A DNA stretch of 64,000 bases from the NCBI GenBank assembly GCA_963576735.1, contig OY755198.1:6634001-6698000 (forward strand), read 5' to 3'. Positions within the stretch are counted from its first letter, which is position 1, and the number at the start of each line of letters is the position of its first letter. Under the pieces are notes generated by a model. That model made no database searches and was not told where the DNA came from. It saw only the letters and a program-made list of their open reading frames with translations. This document shows positions 1-10,300 of this stretch, piece by piece. The position numbers and the translations under genes are program-made. The stretch comes from Bedellia somnulentella. Taxonomy: Eukaryota > Arthropoda > Insecta > Lepidoptera > Bedelliidae.

Positions 1-357
1 CCCAGTGGGTAGAACACTCGGTTATCGTGCAAACGACTAGTGTTCAAATCCTGGGTCGGGCCTACACCAATTTGTCTTCTCTAAAGACATATGTGTGGTT
101 AATTTATCATGGTTGTTAACGGTGAGGGAAAACATCGTGAGGAAACCCACATGGCTGAGTTGTACTTAGTCATGTGACAGTGTATTCGTACAAAACGGCG
201 ATAGGCCTGCCCCCTATCACGTGAGTACACTGTCCATGCAAAACGTGGGTACTCTGAACACCAGGTGACAACGTCTCGTGATGTTCAGAAGTATTAGTAC
301 CTCTGCCAACCCCTTCGGGGATATTCGGCGTGAACGTTTATGTTATGTTATGTTATG
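1..357 (+). repeat. SINE-A copy (tRNA-headed SINE, cut by window edge)
   Basis: The first bases are the end of a tRNA-like head: an A-box-like gtgggtagaacac and a B-box-like gttcaaatcctgg, then a unique body, then ctctgccaaccccttcgggg and a (TTATG)n tail. Further copies lie at 3385, 4438, 7131, 10077, 30638, 32063, 32714, 46534 and 52780. The tail start resembles the end of the RTE LINE in this window. Confidence 0.85.
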
Positions 358-429
358 AAATGGAAATAGAAGAAACATGGGATGTGCTCAAACAGACAAA
401 GTATGTGAATTGAGTAATAGTACAAATAA

Positions 430-600
430 ACCACAAACGAGTTGGTGGGATAAAGGTCTTGCATTTGGTGTTAAGAAGGAAGCGTGGTTAGATTTACTAG
501 CGATTAAAGGCTAGTAAACGAATGGATGCGAGTGTAACTAACGATGTAGTGCTGAAAATAAAGATGAATAGAAGAAAGTTGTGTTATGTATAGAAGTATA
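430..600 (+). pseudogene. RTE-type LINE ORF fragment, decayed
   Basis: Translation gives a short stretch with SWWDKG, then KKEAWLDLLAIK and, after a stop, RMDASVTNDVVL. This is the linker between endonuclease and reverse transcriptase in RTE-type ORF2 proteins. It is interrupted by stops and has no flanking domains, so it is a fossil. The family call rests on remembered similarity. Confidence 0.55.
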
Positions 601-616
601 TATATATTAATATACA

Positions 617-860
617 TATGCTCCGTGTAGTATCGGCTTAGAATAACACTACCCCATTTCTACCCGTGGGTGATCGCAAGAGGCGACTAAGGGTATAAGG
701 GCTTTTTAAAGTGACTTGGGCGATGTGGTTGGAGACCCGTCACCAAAAACATTTATTATTACCATATATTTTCCTCAATCAACTTCCAAAAGTGGCTGAG
801 GAATTTCTCATTCTAAAGCTCTGGCTACCCCGTAAAGGGTTTTATGGCCGTGAGTGTATA
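617..860 (+). repeat. SINE-R copy
   Basis: Copy of a family of about 240 bp that starts near gtagtatcggcttagaat, contains ccaaaagtggctgagg, and ends ctctggctacccc, gccgtgagt and a TATG-type tail. It faces another copy (863-1107) in inverted orientation. Confidence 0.8.
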
Positions 861-862
861 TT

Positions 863-1107
863 ATACATAACACAAACTCACGGCTAAAATCCCAAGAAGG
901 GGTAGCCAGAGTTAAGGAATTAGAAATTCCTCTGACACATTTAGAAAATTGAGTGGGGAAAGGATGGTAAAGTAAAGGTTGTTGGTGATGGGTCTCCAGC
1001 CGCATCGCCCAAAAATCCCTTATAAGCCCCAATACCGATAGTCGCCTCATACATACACCCATCGGTAGAAACGGGGTAGTGCTATTCTAAGCCGACACTA
1101 CACGGAA
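863..1107 (-). repeat. SINE-R copy (inverted partner)
   Basis: Complement of the same family: it begins tcacggctaaaatccc and ends at ttctaagccgacactac. With the copy at 617-860 it makes a tail-to-tail inverted pair that could fold into a long hairpin if transcribed. Confidence 0.8.
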
Positions 1108-1129
1108 ATAAAATAACACAAACGTGTAA

Positions 1130-1214
1130 AAGAAGTAAAGGATAGAAGAATTTCGCGCTGGCAGCCATTGACACGGTAGCTCAATTGGCAGAGCGACGGG
1201 GGCGTATACCCGAG
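1130..1214 (+). repeat. SINE-K fragment (tRNA-Lys-like head only)
   Basis: Matches the first part of the better copy at 35923: cattgacacggtagctcaat, then ggcagagcgacggggg. It is truncated before the T-arm and ends about 20 bp from the splice donor of the zinc-finger exon at 1234-1398. Confidence 0.7.
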
Positions 1215-1233
1215 TATATATTTGAGTACTTAC

Positions 1234-1398
1234 ATATTGAATGTGCCAATTATAATTGGGCTGCGTTATGAATACTCTTCCACAAAACTGACATTCCCAA
1301 GTCTTTGAGAAACAGTCGTCTTCTTTCAAATGTATTTTCCCGCCGACTTCACTCGATAAAGAGTGTAGCAATTTATGTCGATTCAGTGATGGTTTACT
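1234..1398 (-). CDS. ZAD-C2H2 gene exon 9 (finger completion and next finger start)
   Basis: 55 codons between ATTCCAG and GTAAGT. Completes the finger begun in exon 8 and starts another (WECQFC, then WHIQY); that finger's second histidine must lie in an exon left of the window. Confidence 0.85.
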
Positions 1399-4300
1399 CT
1401 GGAATTTATTGTTATTTTATAAAAGTAGCGATCAAAGCTGCTTTACAATAGATTTTCGGGGTGAAGTATAATATTTATACTATATAAGTTGACCACTGTT
1501 GAGAGTTTGCAACTTAACCTTATCAGACAAAAGAAGACACTATACCGCGATGTACAAAGTTGCCAACGCCATCTAGTGACACAGTGAAGAAACAACTTAA
1601 TATTAATCTTTTAAAGTAAACTTAACACATACATTTAGACAGAAACTATCGATCGCCACTTTGTACCACCCTGGCAAACCTCTCGAGCTTAGTTTAATAT
1701 ATATTTTTTATTTATGCTCTTTTATCATTCAGTCGCTTTTTACGTGCAATGTTTATAAGCAAGCAGTAGTCAGAAGTAACCTTCAGTCAGACTTAACGAT
1801 GAGCCAGTTAATACCCGAACAATGTATCACTTTTTAAATATTTTATTGTGTCTTAGTGATGAACGTTTAAGGCGGTATGCTTACCTAGTATTAGTTAAAT
1901 TATATTAAAGATTATTATAATATATCGCTGTTGATTATCACCATAAATAAATAAACTACTACTGCAACTGCGGATTTTCAAAAAAAGGGTTTTTTATGAG
2001 AAGTTTCATAGTAAAGAAACTGTCTTAAAGCAATGGCGATCCGAAGAATCTTAAACCATTCATTAAAACTATATAACAGGACACTACATGTTCTGATTAA
2101 AATCGAGTAGATAAAATCCCATACCTTTTAAACTCATATATTTTAAAAAATAATAGCTGAGTTAATTGTAATGCCGTCTGACTCGAAGGACCAAAAAATG
2201 AAAAGTACACTTAGATCTTATGTAGTGTCAATTATTAATTTTATTTATTTATGCATTATTTTATATGTTCACGAAGTGACGTGAGGTTTGATAGGACCAA
2301 AGTAGCGATCGATAGCCTCTTCTAGCTACTTATTATTGTATTGCTTATGTTTATTAATTTGAAGTTCTAAAAACATAGGTTTAGATTTTAGTTGAAAACT
2401 AACTAAATGACTGCTTGACAAACACACACGTAAAATTCTTATTAATCTACTCCAACAGAAGTAATTTTGAAATGCGTATAATACAAACTATCCGCTACTG
2501 AAATATTTTTTAAAGGTCATGATGCGTTTAATTTATATATTGTCTTTCAAATAAAATCAATATATTCTGTTCCACACTCAACTACCAAAAGTGGCTAGTA
2601 ACTTTAAAATTATTTTTACTACTTTTTGGGTTATAGAGCCGTAAGTAAGTAGGTAGGTAAGTTTATTTTAACGTATAAGTACTGCAAAGGACTTTTTCCA
2701 GCAAATTTTGAAAGAAACTGAGATGTAGGTTTTGAAATTGATCCATATTTGATTTCAACAAAAGAGGATAAAGAAATACTTGCTACCACAAGTATGTTAT
2801 AATGTTAATTTAGTTGTCTGTAAATTGCATGAATATTATTTATACTTACTTTGTATTTTCTGCTGCAAGTATCACAACAGTGCAATACCAAATTCTGAAA
2901 AATAAACATTTTAAAATTTGCGTTTGAATGTTATTGTTTTTTTTTCAAAGATTTGAAACCAGCTTACGCTTGGCTATTTTATTTTTTTATCTGATTTTAT
3001 TAATTTTAAATATTTTATTAATGCGATTTTTATTTGACATTTATATTTAATTTATTGAAATTGTAAACTATGGATTTTATTATATGAAATAGATTATTTG
3101 ATTTGATTTGATGAAACCTAAAAGAATTAGTTAAGCTACATTTTAATAACTAAATGGGGATTATAGTCTAATTGCCAATAAAATTAGTGAAGTGATTGTA
3201 ATAATAAGAATGTTTTGTTCAAGAAAATCTCATGTGTGAATAATTACTAATAAATAAAGGAAAGAAAAATTTCGACACCATCGGGAATCGAACCCACGAC
3301 CTACGAGTATAAGTGATTGTAAATTCCTTTTAGGATTCTTCGATTTACAACGCAAACCATTTATTAGTACTAAAATGGATATGACTTAAACGCTCACGCA
3401 GTGTAGCCCGAAGGGGTCGGCAGAGATACTAATACTTATAAACATCACCTGATGTTCAGAGTATCCACGTTTTGCTTAGACAGTTTACTCATGTGATAGG
3501 GGACAGGCCGATCGCTGTTTTATACGAATACACCGTCGCATTAATAAGTACAACTTGGCCATGTGGGTTTCCTCTCGATGTTTTTTCTCATTGTTAACAA
3601 CCATGATACATTAACCAAACTTATGACTTTAGAAAAGACAAATCGGTGCAGGCCCGATCCGAGAATATAACTCACGCCTGTCTGTTCTGTATATTCCATT
3701 ATATTATTTATTTTATTATATTATTATATAATATTATTTATTTGCTTACCGATTTTGGTTTCACATTTATTTTCCCATTTTTATGTTTCTTGTTGATATG
3801 GGCAACCATTCTCTGCCTAGACGCAAACTTTTCAGGGCAAAGTTCGCACTTAAATCTGGTGGGCAAAATTTAATAAATCAATATTCCAATGAGCGGTTTA
3901 AATCTGACAGTTCATTAAGTTTCACTAAAATTACAAAAGATGGCCTGAATACTAATAATAATATGTCAAAATGCGGATTATCAAGTTAACGCAAGTGTGT
4001 CAAATCATTTTAAGGTCTTTAGTTGTTTAAATAATTGGTAATCCATCTTCGTTATATGATATCCTTCTAATATTATAAATCTGAAAGTTTAAATGTTTGA
4101 GTGTTTGAGGTAAAAAGCCTTTTCAATTACAGAATGTATATAAAAAAATAAGCAGAATGCTTGATAATGACCCAAGGTATAACATATGATACTTTTTATC
4201 CCGGAAAAATTTGACCAATAAAATATTCACGCCTGATTGAACTTAAGCGTACCGGAAAAAACGCCTAAAGTTTGGCATAAGCAAATTTACAGTACGAAGT

Positions 4301-7300
4301 TTGTCGGGTCAGCTAGTTTTATATAAACGAAAGACCTCTTTTTCTCTCGAAAGATCTATGATGTATGCTTCGTTTTCATTAGCGGCATCATGAGGTCGAT
4401 AATGCTCATCGTCGTTTTGTTCGAATGTACTATCATGTGGCTAAGTACAGCTTGCCACGTTGGTTTCCTCACGATGTTTTCCCTCACTGTTAACAAACAT
4501 ATACCGATAAATTAACCACACATATGTCTTTAGAAAAGACAAATTGGTGTAGGCCCGAGCCGGGATTTGAACACTAGTCGTCTACACGATAATTTTGTAT
4601 ATGGTGGGTAGCCATAAATAAAAACTACCCTCATTACAAATAAAAAGTATCCGATATCGAGAATCCATCTGTCTGTATGTAACACATGCATATAATTTGT
4701 GGAAAATCAAGTTAGTTAAACGCTGAGTATTTTGCAAATTAAATTGATAAAATAATTTGCGCATTGGACACTTAAATACGTTCTATTAAAAATATATAAA
4801 CTTTTTACTTACTTAAGTGTGTTTTGTCGTTCCGAAAGTTTAGGCAACACATTTCCATGTTGTTTAAGATGATTGTCCATATGTTGAGATAACACAGTTT
4901 TGTAATCACATCTCTTACAACTTAGACAGTACTTGTGTGTTTCTAAATGTGTCGTGAATGATCCGGACAAGTGGGTTTTACAAATAACACAATAGTAGTT
5001 TCTCTACAAAACAATATTTATAAGTTTCTACAATTTAAAAGGTAGTACGTAGTAGGAGTAAGCTTTGAAATTCTGGGATAGAAGAGCACTACCCCATATA
5101 TGCACGTGGGGGTTCGTAAGAGGCAAACAAGGGAATTGAGGCTTCTATAGTGATTTTTGGCGATGAGTTTGGAGACTCATCACTAACACCTTTTTTTTAA
5201 TCTTAAACCTACAAAAGTCCCAAAAGTGGCTGAGAAATTTCTAAATTTGAAGCTCTCGCCCTGATATTTGTAGCCGAAAGTATATATGTTATAGTCAACG
5301 TACGATACGCAGTCTTTGCGAAAGTACTGGATTATGTTAGTTTTGCCCAATGCCATCAGGCAATCCCCGTAATATATTTTAATTTCGACCTTTGACTGAA
5401 GTATTCTTCAGTCAAACGTCGAGAGTAAATTATTCTGTTTCGGTTTTGACCCAGTCAATCCTAGAAACGACTGCAAAAATCGGTCAAACGTCCATCTGAA
5501 CATGGTCAACCCCTCAGAGGAACACCGTTAAAAAGTTTAAATTAGCATTTCCGCTAAAATAAATCATCGATCCCGGCGGCTACAACACACAATACAAAAC
5601 AAGTCTTCGTAATACAACAAGACAATAACTAGAAAAAATAAAGTTTTAAGTGGTGCGCTCCGACAAAGGCGCCCGGGCGCCTCTTAAACGTTGACGGAAT
5701 TTCGTAATTATAAGCAGACGCGCCCGGGCGCCTCTGAATAGCTGAAGGGTTAAACAGGTTCATATGGCTCTTGTGGTGATCTGTCACAACGGTGGTGTGG
5801 TAACTACAAACGTGGGTAAAGAAACTTTAAAAGTAAAGTTTAAAATATAAAAATAAAAAAATCCTCACCATGTCAGAAAGGAGATTAATTTTCCATTTAA
5901 ATTACCTAAGAAATTATTAATTAATGCCTCATCTTGTTATAAAAGTAAGTTTTAGTGTCGGCTTAGAATAGCACTACCCCGCTTCTACCGATGGGTGTAC
6001 GTAAGAGGCGACTAACGGTATTGGGGCTTTTAAGGGATTCTTGGGCGATGCGGTTGGAGACCCATCACCAACAACTTTTACTTTACCATCTTTTCCCCAC
6101 TCAACTTTCCAAAAGTGGCTAAGGAATTTCTAATTCCTTAGCTCTGGCTATCCCTTCTTGGGATTTATAGCCGTGAGTATATGTATGTATGTTATTAAAA
6201 CATCAAACATTAAAATAAAAATAAAATCTATTTTATACCAAACCTCCGTATATTCCAAAGCATTTCAATTATCAAGGTAATAATCAGGTAAACTGAATAT
6301 ACTCGTAGGTGTCAGAATTGGTAGATTTAAGGCTATCTTAGGGGCTGACATTAATAGCAAAATAGTTTTCAGTAATTATTCCTCAAAGCTGTGTAGTGTC
6401 AGCTTAGAATAACACTACTTCATTTCTTCCGGTGGGTGAAAGTAAGAGGCGACTAACGGTATTGGGGCTTTTAAGTGATTTTTGGGCGATGCGGTTGAAG
6501 AGCCATCACCAACAGCCTTTATTTTACCATCCTTTCCCCACACAACTTTCCAAAAGTAACTGCGGAATTTCTGATTCCTTAGCTCTGGCTTCCCCTTCGA
6601 GAGATTTATGGCCGTGAGTATATATGTATATTATATTTATATATATTTCATATATGTAAATGTCATCTTTTTATGTATAAGGCGCATGTACCCAAAATTA
6701 CCCACATATTGTACATTAGCTATTGGCTAAGAATATGTAGATTTGTACGCTAGTATGTTATTTTGTGTGTTTAGTTCTAGGTTAGTTTTTAAGTTTCATT
6801 TAGTTATAAGTATTGGTTAGAGCTGAAAACCGGAGCTATCCGCTTTAAGTGGTTAGACCGAGCTCGTAACCATTTTGTCTTTTTTTTTTAATTGTTATTT
6901 AATTAGTTCTTCTTTTTTAACTTCTTTTCACTGTATTATTGCATATATATTTTTGTTGTATGTGTAAAAAGACAAATAAAATCTTTTTATTTATTTATAT
7001 GTATGTTTGTATGTATTCCTCAATGATGAGTTCAATAACGACATACGACCCCATACGTCACCAGGAAGAGTCCACTTGATCACTGTGCCAAAGGTTGAAA
7101 TCGGTCGAGCCGCTCCAGGGTAAGCAACCATGATAGCCTAGTGGGTAGAACACTCGGTTAACGTGCAAACGACTAGTGTTCAAATCCTGGGTCGGGCCTA
7201 CACCAATTTGTCTTTTCGAAAGACATATGTGTGGTTAATTTATCATGGTTGTTAACGGTGAGGGAAAACATCGTGAGGAAACCCACATGGCTGAGTTGTA

Positions 7301-10300
7301 CTTAGTCATGTGACAGTGTATTCGTACAAAACGGCGATAGGCTTGCCCCCTATCACGTGAGTACACTGTCCATGCAAAACGTGGGTACTCTGAACACCAG
7401 GTGACAAAGTCACGTGATGTTCAGAAGTATTAGTACCTCTGCCAACCTTATACTAGGTAGCTTATACGCTCTAGGGGAGGTTGATCACAAAGAAGTGGCC
7501 TACCCCCGCATAAGAGCTTCGCTCGACTTTTTATCGCTCATGTTAAAGTAAAAGACATTTGGCAAAATTTACATAAACGACAAAAATAACAACACAGTAA
7601 AAACACATTAAAAAAAAATTGAAACATGTTACCTATTGCCAACATGGTTATCGGCTCAGCATGTGTGTCTGAAACTTCTCAAACAGCATGTTGTCTATGC
7701 TAATTTGACATATTCAATACTTACAGGAATACTATGCCTCATTTTATTGTGAAGAAATAGATATTCTTTATTTGTATACTTCATGAGGCATTTTAGACAT
7801 TTGTACGGGATCTTTTCGAACAGAGGATTTCGAGCATCTTTCTTCATAATTTCTTTCATCTCTTCTTTGGTCACTTCTATTAGCTGTACATCTTTTGGGT
7901 TGAATGAACGATAGGCCGTTTGCTGTTGGGGTGAGAATAAAAAAAACTTAAGGGAAGTAAACTATTGCTATATAAGCTTAATTTAACGTAAGTTAAATTC
8001 ACTGAGATAAACAGGGACGGAAATAACGTGCGCGCAGTAAAAAAAAATCAAATCAAATATTATTCTAAAATTATATGAATGTTTGAATGAAAAATTAAAC
8101 AGTAAAATAAAATGTATGGTAAAAATCGAAAAATTACGCGTAATACATAGTTATATACGTGCCGGCTTAGTATGTAACTACCCCTTTCTACTCACGAGTG
8201 TCGTAAGAGGGGACTTACGATATGGGGCTTTTTAAAGTGGTGTTTGTGCGATGCAATTGGACAACCGTCACCATCGATACTTTATTTCTACCACCTTGTC
8301 CCCTATCAACTTCCAAAAGTGGCTGAGGAGTTCTAGCTCTGAAGCTCTGGCAACCTTTTTTAGGGATTAATCTCCGTGAGTAAATGTGTGTATATGTGGA
8401 CTTTATACATACATATACTCACGCCGTTAATTCCCATTGGGGTAGGCAGAGGCTATCGATCGCCACTTCGTACGATCTTGGCAAACCTCTCTTGCTTCGT
8501 CTACATCCATCAATCTTTTCATACATGCTCTTTTATTCTTCATACTTCGGACGCCTGCCTTTTTGAGCACACTTTCAATTTGGTCCAAGTGTGTCTTTCG
8601 TGGCCGTCCTCTACTAACATTACCTTCCATATTAGCTCTATAGATACCTTTTACCAATTTCCTATCATCCATCCTCTCGATGTGCCCAAACCATCTCAAC
8701 ATTATTTTTTCTATCTTACTTACAATATCATCTTTTACACCACACCTTTCACGAATCACATCGTTCCTCACACGATCACATAACCTAACATTACATAACA
8801 TGTGGACTTTATAAACTTCGAAAATAACCAATATCAACCTATTTTCGCAGACTTTTAAATAAGTTATGTTGAAAACTTAAGGAAGGCTTCAGAATCTACA
8901 TTTCTATAGGCACATCCTAAAATTCTATTAGCTAGTAAACTGGTTGCACAATTATGACTCGTCACAAATACTGAGCTGTGTATTGTCAGATTAGAATATT
9001 ACTATCCTATTTATTCTCATGGGTGTTTGAAAGTGGTGAATAGGAGTGTGGGCCTTTTTAAGTGATTTTTGGGCGATGTGATTGAAAACCCATTACCAAT
9101 AATTTTTCCCCCATTAACTTCAAGTATTTCTAGTTCTTTAGCGATTTATAGCCGTGAGTATATGCATGTTGACAATTTACAAAACTTACTATACGAAGGG
9201 GTCTCGGTGATTCCTTTTTTTCAGAATTTGTCTTGTTTATCTTCATTTTTGTTGGATCATCTTCAGCAAGGAATTGAGACAGCGTATTACTTCTATAATC
9301 TGAATCATCATTGCTCAAAGATGAATCGTCTATGGATAACATAACTTCCTTACGACTTAGTAACAAACAATTATCTTTGTCCTCATCAAGTTTATCACTA
9401 ACTATTTTTTGATCATCATAGTCACTAAGTTCTTTTTCAACATCAATAAATTCTGTTTTGACATCAGAATAACTAAGTCCGTTTTCACCATCAGAATCAG
9501 TAAGTTCTTTTTCATCTTCAGGATCAGTAAGTCCATTTTCGTCATCAACATCAATAAATTCTTTTTTGACATTAGATTTTATCAGTTCTTTATTGACATA
9601 AGAATCGCTATCAGCAATCTCTATGTCATCAGTTTCAAACTCATACTCTTTACTTTCATTAATGAATACTTCTGTTTTTTCTGTTTTAATGTATGTTTTT
9701 CCAGCGTCTTGAATATTAATGTCCATTTTTTCATCTATAATTCGAAACTATTTGTTAAAAAATTGTAATAGGCCTATCCTTGATTAGAAATCAGGTAAAC
9801 TCAACATACAACCTACCTTCACTTCTCAGTTGCTCATCAAATAGTTGATCGGAAGAATTTGCTTCCAAACTAATAATACATTGTTGTTCTGATAAAGTTA
9901 ATCTTTTCACAGCAAGTGCTTTCAGATCAATAGGATCAATAGGTACAGCTTGGTTTTTGATCTGAAAATACACATTGTTACTAAATAGAACTATTATTCG
10001 GATACCATCAATTTTCAATTGAATTTAGTGCTAACGTTTCGGACAGTTTTCAGTGTCCATGGTCGCTACGCACGCGATAGTATCCGATACGGCGATAAGC
10101 CCCCTATCACGTGAGTATACAGTCTAAGCAAAATGTGGGTACTCTGAACACCAGGTGACACTGTCACGTGATGTTCGGAAGTACCTCTACCAACCCCTTC
10201 GGGCGCAGCATGAACGCTTTAGTCTGAGTCCAAGAAACAAAATCAATTCTGTAAGAAAAGATGTTGGAATCAAGGGTCAATTCGGTATGCAAAGTTTTAC

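Noticed and set aside
808..1062. Open frame on the minus strand and similar ones at 6432
   Set aside because: They lie within SINE-R copies and have no domain; the translation is by-product of the repeat.
4582..4764. Zinc-finger exon candidate on the minus strand (FKCPMRKLF reading)
   Set aside because: It would leave an intron of about 30 bp and does not match the phase; the exon at 3750-3855 fits exactly.
8376..8783. 135-codon plus-strand open frame
   Set aside because: It is the antisense of the RTE ORF2 end, whose minus-strand translation has clear family motifs.
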